Below, in pieces: positions 20,300-33,474 of a DNA stretch of 64,000 nucleotides (the stretch's first letter is position 1; each line of letters begins with the position of its first letter). The notes below the pieces were generated by a model. That model was given only the letters and a program-made list of their open reading frames with translations. It was not told the DNA's origin and made no database searches. The position numbers and the translations under genes were made by a program. Source of the DNA: Chrysemys picta bellii (lineage: Eukaryota; Chordata; Testudines; Emydidae); assembly GCF_011386835.1 (NCBI RefSeq), contig NC_088796.1, positions 26,677,011 through 26,741,010 on the forward strand, read 5' to 3'.

Positions 20300-23200
20300 T
20301 ATATTTCCTCCAGCCATAATATCTGGCAACACGTTGCTGGAGGGCAGCCTACATGGCATGAAAAAGCGTTTGAGCATTTAGCCTCTAATTGAAGGGAAAA
20401 ACTGAGAAACAGGGAATTAGTTGCCATACACTGAGCCAATTTCTACACAACCTTCTATGTAGTTAAATAAAATAGTCAACAGAAAATTGTATTGGGCCAG
20501 TTATAGTCTGCCATGTTGGTCATCTAGATTATTTGCTTTGAAGAGGGAAGCTATTAAACACAAAGTATATCAATATACTGTATATTTTTGGTGTTTGATT
20601 CCGGTGTGTATCACTTTTTATTGAAGCTCCTAAGTATGCACTTAGTCTATACATTGTAGATCCCAACATCTAGTCCCAGTAGATTTTAAAAATGAATTTT
20701 GAGGGTTTATCAGCTATTTGCACTAACTGAATTCAATGGGCGTAGGACTGAGTCATATGCAATAATGTTTAAGGAAATATTAATAACTATATTTAGGAAA
20801 TATCCTTAATATTCTTATGTATAAAAAAAAAAGCAGCGAAATGCCAAAAAAATCACATTTGTTATATATTTTTCTAAACAACATTTGTCTGGAAAATGTA
20901 AATAGTTCACACCAACTCTCATCAATCACTACCTTTTTCAAACCCATCCCCTTTCTGGGAGTGACTGAGCATGCTCCCTCTTCTCACAGTGACTACGCGT
21001 AACCAGACTGTGCATTCCCGCAGCATACCTGAGCATGCTGCAGCACAGGGCTATGGGGGCTTGATACTTTAACTGTAATGGTTGCGCCAGGCCAGAGCTA
21101 TTATTGATCATTTTAAATGCCTGAAGGAGATAATATAGATCAAGTTTAGTTCTGTTCCTTATCCCCTCAACTACCTCCACCTAAAAGTCACAGGTGCTGA
21201 TGTAAACCATTGGTGAATGTGTTAAGAGTCCGCCTTTGTGCCAATCCACAGAGGATATGAGTTATTACAGCCCCCGACTACAGAGACTTGGATCTTTAGC
21301 TCACGCTGTAGCAGTTTATGCATTTAACTCCAGACATCGTTTCAGTCCCCAGGTGTGTCCAACAAGCTGCCACACTGACTCCTCCTTACTTGTCCTTTTG
21401 TGCAGATATGCATTACTGTAGGGCTGAAAATTTGGCTGAGATTTTCGAAGCTTCCTAAGTGATTCAGGTGAACAATTCCCATTGAAATTAACGGGAGCTG
21501 TGTGTCTAAATTCTGTATTCTGCTTTCACAGTCTGTGTTTGCACAATTAAACTGGTTTCAGCTCTTTACCCATTATGCCTAAAACAGTTGAAAAGTGTGT
21601 TTATCTTTAGTATTGCTGATCCTGTACGGACCATCGAGACTCCATTTTACGGAGAATAAAAAAGGGGCTTAGCAATTAGGATGGGAGTCTCTATTTTATA
21701 CATAGATTTAGTAAATCTTTGTGTGCTTTTCTGTAACCCCCCATATACTGTAGAAGCCAGGGGTTTGAAGCACAAAGGGGGTGAATCCCTATTTTTCCAT
21801 GTATTTATATAACTGGGATTTTCATCTAGCAACTTACTCTTGTCAGGGCACTGGCCCCAGATGTAAATTCAGACCCAGATTTAAAATTTGAAGGAAGGTT
21901 AAAAACTCTCAAAGCTTTTATGGAACAATATAATAAGACAAACAAAAAGTATTCACATCTTTTCAACATTTCCAGTGAAAATAGTTGTTTTTAAAAACAC
22001 ACATCCTCCTTTTCTGTCTTTAAATTCAAACCTTGTAGCAATAACAACCTCAAAGTGAAACTGACTTTGATTTTCATTGTCCAAGCTGAGAAAAATGCAA
22101 AAAAAGAAGCTGAATGCATTACCAGTGACATGTAAATTGACTACTGAGTCTTTCACTTTAATAACCAAGGTCATAGTCCAACAGTGTGCATGACTTGTCT
22201 GCAATGTTCTTCTCTGTCCTGTGTTTTTCCTGCCAACCTTTTCAGGATTTCTTCAATTCCTGACTATTGTTAAAGGGGGAATTGCCATGGTTAGCCAGTC
22301 ATAGATGAGAGAGTGCTATGGAAAACTGGGTTGGAAATCATGAATGTTATTTGGTACTGAAGGTTTTTTGAACACACTAGTGTGCCTGGCAGCCCATAAG
22401 ATTCAGTGCTGAGGGAATCCCAGCTGTATCAACAAGTGGGCTTATCTGTGCTTAAGGCCTGAGATACTGAATATATATTATGAGGTATTTGCTTTTTATA
22501 GGTTTTTCTGTTTCGTTTTTATATATGTATAAAAAGCCTTTTAATAAGAATATTATGTGTTGCTCTAGTTAATACTACAGTTGGCGTGTTTACTGGAGCA
22601 AAAGGTCAGTCAACTGCTGGGAGAGGATCACGTAACAGTGGTGATTACCCAGGGGCAGCAGAAGGTGAATGTAATTTGTGTGGTGTGTTTAATACTACTC
22701 ATGTATGTATGTAATGTATAGATACAATGCATCTTTAAAAGACACTCCATTGCATAGTCTTTATAGAAAATCCTGAGAGTGAACAGGCAAACAATTTAGC
22801 ATGCTTCCTGTCTCCATAGAAACAGTCTCCCTACCTTCAAATGGAACATCTTGAAAATAAAACTTGCTGGAGTATACCAAATATAAGAGAGGGAGTTACT
22901 TGTGTGGAAAGTTTCAAGTGTCTCTGAGCGAGGAGGCACCAAATTTCTACCTATGTATTTGTAAGTCAGGTATTTTAATCACCCAACCTATCTACTTGAA
23001 TGTGCATGGAATTCTATTTCCTGGGAGCGCTGATGCCATATTGGGCACAAAGAAATCCTGGCCATGGACTTGCAACATGTTCATTGCTGACTCTGGCCTT
23101 TTAATATTTGTGGTCAGGCTGATGGGTCAGGCATCTCACTGAAACTGTACATGCCACCCCAAAATATTCTGATTTGAGCAGATTGAAAATAAAGACTCAT

Positions 23201-24470
23201 GGAAATGTCACCAGGAATACAACATGTGGCAGGACTTGGGATTCTGATTCTGCATCTGAAGTAAAAATGTTTACTCAAGAAGCATTAGTCATTGTATATC
23301 GCTTTCTAACATTACCATTGGCTATGGATTGCAAGCACAGCTAGCTCTTCCCTTGAAACAATCTCTCTGATTGTTGTAATATAGAGAGACAGTGTCAATG
23401 GTGGTGGGTGAGAGAGGGAACAAAACATCCAATATTTGGCATAAAACACTGCAGAAAAATGACTTTTGCTCAAAGCCCCCCAACCCCACATCTAAAAAGT
23501 TGAAATCACTGGCTTAAAGTAAAAGCACTGTAAAAATATCTTTTCAGTTGAATGGTATTTGCTGGTTTTTGGTGAGAGTTATAGAGAGATCTTAGTTGCC
23601 ATTAAATAGATTTAACACAGCTGTGTAATCCTGGAAAATGTCGTCATGTGAACATTATTTCTTTTTTTCTCATCAGATTTTATGAAAAAGGACATCCAAC
23701 CGTGGTAGTCGGGAAGAGAGCTTCTGCCTAAATGAGACTTGTTCACAGTCCCACTAATCCTTTTTCTGCTCAAATGAGTGCATGGTATGTTGTAACAGAC
23801 TTTTACCAACCAAGTGGGCCTGCTCTTTGAAGGAAATCCCTGAGGAAGTTGTCAAATATGCCACTCAAAAGAATAGCTTAAAAATATGGAAAGGGTGTGT
23901 TTACGTCCTTTAAACTGCATATCAGTAAGTCCTTTAAGTTCACCCCTGGTTAAATTCACCCCTGGTTCCATGTAGAAATGCAAAACCTCAAAAGGCTTTT
24001 GCTCAGAATGACCACAAAGATAGGACACAAGGGACGCTACTTTTTGATTGCATCACCACATACCTCTATACAGGCAAACTAATTGAATTAATTTCATGAC
24101 TAAAGAGATTCACTTTATTTTTTCTAAATGACTAGATCTATTCATAAATTCTTTGCTCAGTTTCACAGGAATCAAACTACTACAGTACCTGAATTGAATT
24201 CCCTGTTCTGCAGTATGTGTCTACAGTAAGTGGTGGTGGTGTTATTTATGATTACTCAGTACTTACATTGTGACACAAACCTCATTTTGTTTCCCACAAT
24301 GGAGTGTTTAACCATTTGACCATCTCAACATCTTCATTTCCAGGGTGGAGTGTATATTGATTTATTTGTGTGTGTGTATGTGTGTGTGGCTCGCCAGGTC
24401 TCTGTTCTGTACATTAGGATGGATCAAAATACAGTTTTATATACTCTACCTTTTTAATTTATTAGTATCT
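20300..24470. other. Unassigned AT-rich sequence
   Basis: No exon can be supported. Short palindromic-repeat debris is possible at 21430-21500 (GAGATTTTCGAAGC). A small tandem of TTCACCCCTGGTT sits at 23939-23966. Confidence 0.35.
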
Positions 24471-24479
24471 TTTTATTGC

Positions 24480-25480
24480 AGAGAACTGGGGCCAACTCCC
24501 GCCATGTGCACCAAGCAGCTTTGGTCTGAACATCAATCAGGAGGCTGCCATTATCAGCAACCACTGATCCCAGGTATTTAAATTATTTCATTCTTCTAAG
24601 CTCTCTGCCTATAATATCCTTTGGTGGGTCCTCCTTTCTCGGTTGTTGTAGCGTTGGTCTTATCAACATTAACTCTAAGCCCGCCTGCTCAAAACTGTTA
24701 TTACTCTACAAACCAGCTTTGAACAGTGGCCTCACAGTCTTCCACCCTAGATCATCAGCATATTCCAAGGTGGCTCCCTTTGTATATTCTCACTTATCAC
24801 ATCCAAGACAAACACAAACAAAAAGGGCTCCGTGCTGACCCCTGATGCAGGCCATTTATTGGAAAGTCTCTGTTATAGTCCCATTTGGTTTTGACTTTAG
24901 GTAATTACTCCATCATACATATCCTGAATAAGAGGGGCATATCCTTCCAGCACACCTCTCCCTTGCAAACTCTACCATAGTAATTCTCTTGATACACAAT
25001 CATACCCATTCTCCAAGTCCGCAAAGACCATGCCTGGTTGCCATCTCTTTTCTCTGAAGATCTCTATGAGGATTCATAGAACAAATATAACATCAGTTGT
25101 GCTTCTTCACAGCATAATTCCATACTGACCCTTCCAAATTTCAACTCTTCCATGCAGGAGCTTTTCAATAATTTTGTCCCATATTTTCAAAGCACATGAT
25201 GTCATCTTAATCGAGAGATAATTAGCGCACACAGTGTAATATTTCCTTTATGTTTAGAAATGGGCACCACAGAGATTTTACACCATTCATCCAGCATTTT
25301 CTCTTTCTTAAGACTATTATTAAACAGACGTAAAATACTTGATGCCTTCCCTTTCCAATGACTTCAGCGTATCCACCAGTGTTTCACCTGGCATAGATGC
25401 TTTCTCCTTTTTATTTTCCTAAATGCTTGTACAACCTCTTCCTCCTGTATGCAACCTATCATACTTCAGTTTGGCTTACT
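24480..25480 (-). pseudogene. RTE-like LINE reverse transcriptase remnant
   Basis: On the minus strand the fragments HQGSALSPFLF-like (near 24800-24860, with a shift), then LEYADDLGWKTV with an intact Y-A-D-D box at 24751-24762, then SVVADNGSL and KAAWCTWRELAPVLCNKK (near 24470-24560) appear in the order of a non-LTR reverse transcriptase. The tail resembles RTE-type proteins. Stops and shifts are frequent. The upstream (5') part toward 25480 is assigned by continuity only. Confidence 0.6.
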
Positions 25481-25511
25481 TCCTCCCTTGGGTTCTCCGC
25501 CTCAGACTTTA

Positions 25512-25792
25512 CTGAGGGCTTGTCTACACTTAAAGTCCTGCAACTATGCATCTGTGCCGCTGTAGTTCTTAGTGAAGATGCTACCTATGCAGACGGGAGA
25601 GCTTCTCCCATTGGTGTAGGTACTCCACCACCTGAGAGGTGGTAGCTATATCAGTAGGAGATGCCCTCCCATTGACAGAGCGCTATCTACACCGGGAGTT
25701 AGGTCAGTGGAACTGCTTTGCACAAAGAATGTGGATTTCCATGCCCTTGAACAACGTAGTTACGTGACTTAAGTTCATAGTGAAGACCAGAG
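25512..25792. mobile_element. Palindromic MITE (GGGCTTGTCTACACT end)
   Basis: The left GGGCTTGTCTACACTTAAAG and the right TTCATAGTGAAGACCAG are inverted. Internal inverse pieces include GGTGTAGGTACTCCACCACC and GAGGTGGTAGC. It is non-coding. Confidence 0.65.
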
Positions 25793-26524
25793 CTGGCTGG
25801 CTGATTCACCATTCATATGCAATATACCTTTCTACCTAAGCAAACTCATTCTCATCATTTTCTCTCTTTCCTTAGAGAGTTTGTAGGTGGTATTTTCTCC
25901 CTCATATCCTCCTTGTCAGTTATAGCTCATCACAGACCAAATGGTTAGTTATTGCAACACTTCTTTTGGCCTCCTTTTTTGCCTTCATATTTGCCATCTT
26001 ACCACTTGCTCAAGCTGCTGGCTTGGCATTATTTAAAAGTTACCTTTTTCTTCTCAACAGATTCTTTATCTTGAGGATTCCAATGCCTTTCTTATCCTTT
26101 TTGGCACTGGTTTAATCTCTCCTAGGACTTTATGTGCCATTTCCAGTACATTAACTTTAGTTTGTACCAGTTATCCTCCACACATCCCTTTGTGTAGTCA
26201 GGAGGTCAAGGTAGTTTACTTATTTACCTATGTTTTCATAATATTGTATGTTATAACTTTTAACACCACCCAAACAAATGTCTAAGTCAGAAATATCCAT
26301 GTAGACAACGTATTCTGAAAACATACAGTACAATATTTCTATGATTTATTTTTGTTTTTCTGTATTGTACATGATTTGAGATCTCTTATAAATTAAATTA
26401 GGGTGGCCACATCCACCCTAATTGAATTGGCCTCATTAGCACTGACCCCTCCACCCCACACACACACACTTGGTAAGGCAACTCTCATCTTTTCATGTGC
26501 TGTATATTTATACCTGCCTACTGA
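25793..26524. other. Unassigned sequence
   Basis: T-rich in part. It may extend the 5' side of the LINE remnant interrupted by the MITE (for example TTTTTGGCACTGGTTTAATC), but no clear motif is visible. Confidence 0.3.
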
Positions 26525-26640
26525 ATTTTTCACTCCATGCATCTGATGAAGTGGGTTATAGCCCACAAAAGCTTATTTATGCCCAAATAAATTTGTTAGT
26601 CTCTCTAAGGTGCCACAAGGACTCCTTGTTTTTGCTTATA
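26525..26640 (+). repeat. Abundant reptile repeat (GATGAAGTGGG type)
   Basis: CATCTGATGAAGTGGGTTA, AAAGCTTATTTATGCCCAAA and TAAGGTGCCACAAGGACTCC are pieces of a repeat I recall as very common in turtles. Related pieces are at 51636-51950 and 55541-55636. Class not asserted. Confidence 0.55.
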
Positions 26641-27194
26641 AATTGTGCTCCTATAAAACAATATTGATGGTAATTCAGTTAGCGTGTGCTCTCATGTAAC
26701 ATTGCCCTGGTGATACAGAGATATAATACTTCCTTCAAAGAAAAACCATGTTTATCATTTGAACTGTAGTAAAATTTCCAGAGCTTGAAAGGAGCATGTT
26801 TGAAAAATCTATCCGTTCAGGCTAAAATTTAAATATTTGGTTTTACACTATATTTAGGACTGACTGGCAGTTAGCCAAGCCAGTTCTTATTGCAAATCTG
26901 AAACACTGGGTGGAAGGTCATCTGACTGTTGGTTCAAGAAAGTGAATGTTATTGTAAAATGCTGTGTTTCTATTTTTCGTGCATGTCATCCCATTTTGGG
27001 TTGTTAGGGAATCTGCAGAATAACACAACTGTATAACTATTTTATTTCTGCAAAAATATGAACTGTGCTGTATTTGTAAACCATGGCAGTTCTACTGTTT
27101 GGGATATTTTGTAGTCCTCAGAAAATGAAACGTACTGTATATTGTCGGGACAAGTTATAGCTCTTTGCAGTATTTCTCTACACTAGTGTAGTCT
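26641..27194. other. Unassigned AT-rich sequence
   Basis: Nothing recognised. Confidence 0.4.
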
Positions 27195-28672
27195 AATCAT
27201 AGAATATCAGGGTTGGAAGGGACCTCAGGAGGTCATCTAGTCCAACCCCCTGTTCAAAGCAGGACCAATTCCCAACTAAATCATCCCAGCCAGGGCTTTG
27301 TCAAGCCTGACCTTAAAAACCTCTAAGGAAGGAGATTCCACCACCTCCTTAGGTGACCCATTCCAGTGCTTCTCCGCCCTCCTAGTGAAAAAGTTTTTCC
27401 TAATATCCAATGTAAACCTCCCCCACTACAACTTGAGACCATTACTCCTTGTTCTGTTATCTGATATCACTGAAAACAGTCTAGATCCATCCTCTTTGGA
27501 ACCCCCTTTCAGGTAGTTGAAAGCAGCTATCAAATCCCCCCTCATTCTTCTCTTCTGCAGACTAAACAATCCCAGTTCCTTCAGCCTCTCCTCATAAGTC
27601 ATGTGCTACAGCCCCCTAATCATTTTTGTTACCCTCTGCTGGACTCTTTCCAATTTTTCCACATCCTTCTTGTACTGTGGAGCCCAAAACTGGACACAGT
27701 ACTCCAGATGAGGCCTCACCAATGTCGAATAGAGGGGAATTATCATGTCCCTCGATCTGCTGGCAATGCCCCTACTTATACAGTCCAAAATGCCGTTAGC
27801 CTTCTTGGCAACAAGGGCACACTGTTGAATCATATCTAGCTTCTCATCAACTGTAATCTCTACGTCCTTTTCTGCAGAACTGCTGCCTAGCCATTCAGTC
27901 CCTAGTCCGTAGCAGTGCATGGGATTCTTCCGTCCTAAGTGCAGGACTCTGCACTTGTCCTTGTTGAACCTCATCAGATTTCTTTTGGCCCAATCCTCTA
28001 TTTTGTCTAGGTCCCTCTGTATCTGATCCCTACCCTCCAGCATATCTACCCTCCTCCCAGTTTAGTGTCATCTGCAAACTTGCTGAGGGTGCAGTCCACG
28101 CCATCCTCCAGATCATTGATGAAGATATTGAACAAAACCGACCCTTGGGGACTCCGCTTGATACTGGCTGCCAACTAGACATGGAGCCATTGATCACTAC
28201 CCATTGAGCCCGATGATCTAGCCAGCTTTCTATCCACTTTTTAGTCCATTCATCCAGCCCATACTTCTTTAACTTGCCGGCAAGAATACTGTGGGAGACC
28301 ATATCAAAAGCTTTGCTAAACTCAAGGAATAACACATCCACTGCTTTCCCCTCATCCATAGAGCCAGTTATTTCGTTATAGAAGGGAATTGGGTTAGTCA
28401 GGCATGACTTGCTCTTGATGAATCCATGCTGACTGTTCCTGATTACTTGCCTGTCCTCTAAGTGCTTCAGAATTGATTCCTTGAGAACCTGCTCCATGAT
28501 TTTTCCAGGGACTCAGGTGAGGATGACTGGCCTCTAGTTCCCTGGATCCTCCTTCTTCCCTTTTTTAAAGATGGGCACTACATTAGCCTTTTTCCAGTCA
28601 TCCGGGACCTCCCTGGATCACCATGAGTTTTCAAAGATACTGGCCAATGACTCTGCAATCACATCCTCCAAA
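27195..28672 (-). mobile_element. CR1 LINE, 3' half with reverse transcriptase C-terminus
   Basis: The + strand start AGAATATCAGGGTTGGAAGG is the reverse of the CR1 3' end. Upstream on the minus strand the ORF2 protein is legible. VLFLEFSKAFDMVSHSILAG and [12 protein letters not shown] (28030-28497) are followed by [13 protein letters not shown] sequence, then the frame at 27606-28043 with [20 protein letters not shown] and LVRPHLEYCVQFWAPQYKKD. A frameshift separates them near 28030-28130. The element is 5'-truncated as most CR1 copies are. It would encode the RT for target-primed retrotransposition but is defective. Confidence 0.9.
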
Positions 28673-28715
28673 TCCTAATACATTGATAAATACCAAAACC
28701 AATTCAGGCATGAAA

Positions 28716-28910
28716 ACAAGAAGGATGGTCCAGTGGTTAAGGCACTAGGCAGAGACTGAGGTCAAGCCTCTGCTCTGCCACAGACGTCCTATATTCCTCT
28801 GGACAACTCAATTAGCTTCTCTGTGCCTCAGTTCCTCATCAGTAGAATGGGCACTTACCTACTTCACAGGGTTATTGTGAGGATAAATACATTAAAGACA
28901 CTGAGGTGCT
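28716..28910 (+). repeat. MIR-type SINE
   Basis: The tRNA-like head TGGTTAAGGCACTAGGCAG is followed by TTCTCTGTGCCTCAGTTCC and GTTATTGTGAGGATAAATAC, the MIR/CORE-SINE pattern. Confidence 0.75.
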
Positions 28911-29204
28911 GAGATATAGAAGCTTTCTCTTCCAACCCATAACAGCCTCCAGATATACTATTGATGAGTACGGTGTGGAAGGTGTGGTCAGCTCTTTGTC
29001 AGGGAAAGGCTGAAGCACTCCTTATGGAGTGGTTATAGAGTTCCTGGTCCTCTACAGTTACCAGAGAGGATCAAGATGTGTTGCAGCAAGGGGCTTAATA
29101 AAGGTAGGAACTTGATGGAGTTCTCTAGTTGCTGATTAAAGCATAGCTTTTTTGTTTGTCCTCATGCTACAGTTTTAGTGCTTACTTCAATACTTAGAGC
29201 ATCG

Positions 29205-29450
29205 TTCATGCCCGTTATGGTTAAGGCATTGCCTCTTAGCTGGGACTCAGGAGATCTAGGTTCTGTTCCTAGCTTTGCCAAACATTTCCTGTGCATCTTG
29301 GGCCACTGACTTCACTTCTCTGTGCCTCACTTCCCCAGGTGTGAAATGGGGGTGATAGTGTGTACCAGTTCACAGGAGGGTAGGGCTTACTTAATTAATG
29401 TCTTTCAAGTGCTTTGAGATCCTCAGATGGAAGAAGCTATAGAAGTACAA
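29205..29450 (+). repeat. MIR-type SINE
   Basis: TATGGTTAAGGCATTGCCTC, then AGGTTCTGTTCCTAGC, TTCTCTGTGCCTCACTTCCC and GTGCTTTGAGATCCTCAGAT. It is the second such copy within 500 bp, in the same orientation, and independent because the sequences differ. Confidence 0.75.
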
Positions 29451-29499
29451 AGCATTCCTATGATTATGGCCATGGCATTCAGATAACTGACCAGGAAAC

Positions 29500-30170
29500 A
29501 AAATGCCTTAAGCCCCAGCTGGAGGGTTGCCAAAGATGTCCTCTGGCATAGAAGTCTCTGCTCCTTTTCTCCTTATCAGGAATGAGGGCCTGCCGCAGAA
29601 CCGGTCTTCAGGCAAGCTAAAGAGTGCAGCTGGCCTCCAGTAGGCTGCCTGATTGGCTATACGGCCTGATTGGTTGGAAGAGTCAGCAGCTGGCTCTTAA
29701 GCCCATCAGCTAGAGCAGTTCATTGGCTGCTCAAAGCATTCACCCATGGCTGTGATGGCTCCTGTGCCTGCTTGTTCCCAGCCTTGGACCCAGCCATGCT
29801 CCTGCCTTGCCTCACTCCAAGTCAACTGGTCCTGACCCTTGGCTCCAATTCTGGAATTCTGACTGCAGCTCTGACCTTGGCTCTGGCACCTGGTCTCTGA
29901 TTCTGGCTCTGACTCTGGGCTCCGTTGCCTGACTCCTGCTCTAACCACTGGACAAAACTGTCCATATCCTGGGCACTGATGGTTTGAGCAGCCCAACACA
30001 AACAATAGGAGAACTAGAGCTGACACTGTGCCTGTGGATTCTACAAAGACTAATATCTTCTGATGGAGATACTGGGAACCCTACAGACCTTGCACCCTGC
30101 AGGTGCAAAATGCAGTCCTCCAAGTTCAAGGTGCATTGCCTTCAGCTCCAACCTCTGCTCCCCACAAGCC
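29500..30170 (+). other. Probable 5' part of the gypsy element, unassigned
   Basis: C/T-rich sequence rich in CTCTGACT-like words (29820-29940). It precedes recognisable gag and may be its leader or N-terminal gag. This is inferred from position only. Confidence 0.3.
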
Positions 30171-31190
30171 CAAGATCATGACCAACTTTGTGGACTCCTA
30201 AATCAGTGTTGACTCCTATTTTTGCCATATCTGCAGTTGTACCCCACTGACCAAACACGAATTGGACTGATTATCAGTCTGCTTACTGGGGAGGCCGTGG
30301 CTTGGATGTTTCCCCTCCTGGAATTATCAAACCTGCTTTTGTGACAATTTGAGGACTTTGCTCAAGCTATGCCAGTTATCTTTGATGACCCATGTCAGGA
30401 GTGTATGGCCAAAGCTGCATGTGGAACAAGGCCGCCCAGCATTATTGTTTCCATCTCAGCCTGAACAAGGATACTAAAGATGAACTGGTATGGGTGGAAT
30501 CCCCTTCTGGCCTGGATGCTTTAGTTGACCTATGCATCAAGATATCAACTATTGAATGCCACCAACAAAAATGATGGTTCTCCTGACTCCTGCCAGTCCT
30601 GCTGGCTCTGCCTGCCCTCCCATCACCAGTGTCTTCTGTCACCTCAATCCATGCAAGCCTATCCAGTCCAGACCCGCCTCTCCAATATTCAGAAGAATCA
30701 ATGCTGGGTATTGGCCCTATGCATATACCGCAGGGAACCAGGACACTTTGCATCAAGCTGTCCTGCCAAGGTCCAATCTGTATCCTAGTTAAAAAACACC
30801 AAGCCCCAGTGGGGGACTGGGCTGGGTTGGCACCCTTCTCTTCTCCTCAGCAACCCACCCCAACCCTCATCCACCAGTATCCTGGTGATGGCCAATCAGC
30901 AACCAAAACATCTCCAGCACCCTGCGATGCCTGACATCAGTGTAGAGGCACTAGTAGACTCAGGTGCCTCAGACAATTTCATGGAGCTGGAGTTCACCTG
31001 ATCATACAATATCCTTCCTCTCCTTCCCACCACCCCACCCTCAGCACAAGGATTCCCCTGAGTTAGTGGAATCCATAGAGAGGTCACTCCTTTCGTTGGG
31101 ACTGGTCACCCACCAGATGGTCCCTGAGAGGAAAATACCCATTAAGGTCACTGAGAAATTCCCCAGTTTGGATTAATTTGTGTACGGCAT
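30171..31190 (+). pseudogene. Sushi-like Ty3/gypsy gag and protease remnant
   Basis: Frames with stops read, in order: capsid-like sequence near 30260-30380; a gag segment LSLNKDTKDELVWVESPSGL (30453-30512) followed by DLCIKI; a zinc-knuckle-like piece with GHFASSCPAK (about 30735-30770); and a retropepsin start VEALVDSGASDNFM with the catalytic Asp codon at 30957-30959. This order and sequence resemble the sushi/Mart lineage, from which mammalian RTL and PEG10 genes derive. Here stops and shifts break it and the RT is absent. It shows no sign of domestication. Confidence 0.7.
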
Positions 31191-31224
31191 TCACCAGTTG
31201 TCCTTGGCTGAGACTGTTGGGTTA

Positions 31225-32425
31225 CTGTCATTATTATTTATTTTGCAATAGTGCCAAGGGACTCCTATCATAGACTAACAAATGCTTAGCAGAAAAAACA
31301 CTAGAATAAAACAAATAATCCCACAGCTCAACACTGTAGTGGTTGCACTTATAGCAACTTTTGTAGTTACGCTGTGAAACCTCAAGTTTTAACACACTCA
31401 TAACTTTGAGATTTTTACCTTTTGGGCTGAGATTTTTCTTGATTGGTTTCTTCAAACAAGTGAATTTCTTTTATATCAAAAAATTTGAGAAAGTACCTCT
31501 GGCCATTTTGGAGTTATGCAAGCATGGGGGTAAAAGTGCTTTCCTACTGTAAGAATAATTCAGAACACCTTTTCTCTGCTCCAATCCAGATGAATCTTAA
31601 AACTTCAAATGTGGCCTGTAAATAGGCCTTTTGGGCACAATGTGCTACATTCAGTTTGGAAAAAAACCTGTTTTTCAAGTAATAAAATTATTTACACCTG
31701 CAAACATGGAGCTGAGTAGGCACTGTAGAAAATTCTATGAAAAGTTCCTTACATAGGGTGTCAGCAATTGGCATGAGTTTGGGACATGCATTCTGAACAT
31801 AGACAGGTGGTGCCAGGCCATTCAGTAGAGCATCTTGCCTGACCTCGATGGAACATTTCACCACAGTGGTGGGAAGTATATCTTCATTCTGATTATGGTT
31901 ACCAAAATTCACCTGGAATGAAGAATTGTCTAAGGTGGTGCCCAGTCCACATCACCACTGCAAACAGCTGTAGCAAATATTACCAAAATTATCAGAAAAT
32001 ATATTTATCATGTTCAATGTGCACTCTGTGTTGTGGTTGTGTTAAGTTCTTTTCTGGACAAGAAATGAGTATCCTAGCCAGGGTTAAATGTAAGAACACC
32101 ACCAAATACAAAAACAGCCCAGCTAGCTCATTTAGCACATGTACATTCCAGTACCTGTTTCATCTTCCTAGTTCTTGAACATCCAGTTGGTTTAAGGTGG
32201 CCATTGACTTTTCCCTGCTGGGTTTTTTTTTTTTTTGGGGTACTTGTGCCCGAGAGATGAGCTGCCTAGATCCCATTCCAATATTCTTTGCAGTAGTTGC
32301 CCACAAAGTGGTGAGGTGACATACTGAGCTGTAGCTGCCCCAGGAGGGGTTAGAGAAATGGGCATTATTGCTGGATGTCCCTCTTCAAAATCCTGAGGGG
32401 CGTGTATGTATAGCCCATTTAGCTT
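31225..32425. other. Mostly unassigned sequence
   Basis: 31225-31310 resembles a poor copy of the repeat at 17060. The rest shows no family I recognise. A T run occurs at 32222-32236. Confidence 0.3.
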
Positions 32426-32429
32426 GGAT

Positions 32430-32500
32430 CTACTCTGAGGTTTGAACATGGGACCTCTTCCACTAACAGCATGCATTTCTACACCTAAGCTAAAAGAATA
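32430..32500 (-). repeat. tRNA-like SINE head
   Basis: On the minus strand TTAGCTTAGGTGTAGAAATG (A-box-like) is followed by CCCATGTTCAAACCTCAG (B-box-like) at tRNA spacing. It is a SINE head or tRNA pseudogene, and no cloverleaf is defended. Confidence 0.4.
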
Positions 32501-32603
32501 AATCCTGTAGCGGCAGCATTAGCAGCTTTATAAACCTCTGAACATTAGCCACCAGAAATAACTATGTTAGGCACAATAAACCATAGGTTACTCATGTAAT
32601 GGC

Positions 32604-32680
32604 CAGAATTTGTGTATGCCCAGACCATGGACTTGCACAGTTTTAGCATACTTTTAATCTTGTCTAAGTGATCAAATCTT
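32604..32680 (+). repeat. 77-bp direct repeat, copy 1
   Basis: It is identical at 76 of 77 positions to 33475-33551; the one difference is A at 32656 against C. It contains ATGCCCAGACCATGGACTTG. The neighbouring sequences do not match. No TE ends are seen at either copy. Confidence 0.85.
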
Positions 32681-33474
32681 TGAAAATAGACATTATCCTG
32701 TACATACAGGTCACTGTTTGCCTATAGGATTCTCTGAAAATATGAATAAATAATTTAATTAAAATGTAATACTAAACAAAATAATCAAGACCATCTACTG
32801 CCTTAATTTTGAACAACCTGGAATTATCAAAATGTATTTAAGAATTATACTGTAGTTCAATTAAGAGCTTATAAATAGAGATTAGTAAATAATAGAAAAC
32901 ATTTTTCTCAAGGTCATTCAAAATCAAAATTCCAGTTCAACCATGTTTGCAACCCTTTTGTGTTTTCTTTCTGTGATCATTCAGACACTATTATTGTGAA
33001 AATTCATTCAAAGTGAGTGAAGGCTTTGCGATGGCTACTCAAATATTTGCCAGAAGAAAATGTCAAGCTGCAATTTATGCTGTGTTGTTTAGTCAGATAA
33101 GATGACCAATTAGCTAATGGAAGAAAAACTGCACACCTTATGTAACTAAACAACAAAGCACACATTTTGAATTATGTATATTCACAAGTGATCTGCAGTT
33201 CAAAAACTTTCACTGAAGAAATTCTGAAACAATTTCTCAGATTCTAAACTGGTAAACATATAAACATTTAGGAGACAGGAATTTCAGAACATTCACAAAC
33301 AGAGAGAGGCAATATTAAATGACTGACTTCATCACTGTAATTTATTTACTATTTCAAGAAAATTTACAAATCACTTTCTCATGAATACTGTTGGATAACC
33401 TGGCACTGAAATAAGACCTTTAAATATGAGCATTTTGATCCAGTTTTTCCCCCTCCATAAAAAAAAATGGGGTA

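Noticed and set aside
24472..24575. Exon-like segment between TTTTTATTGCAG and CAG/GTATTT
   Set aside because: The minus strand reads as LINE reverse transcriptase (KAAWCTWRELAPVLCN), so the splice-like words are chance.
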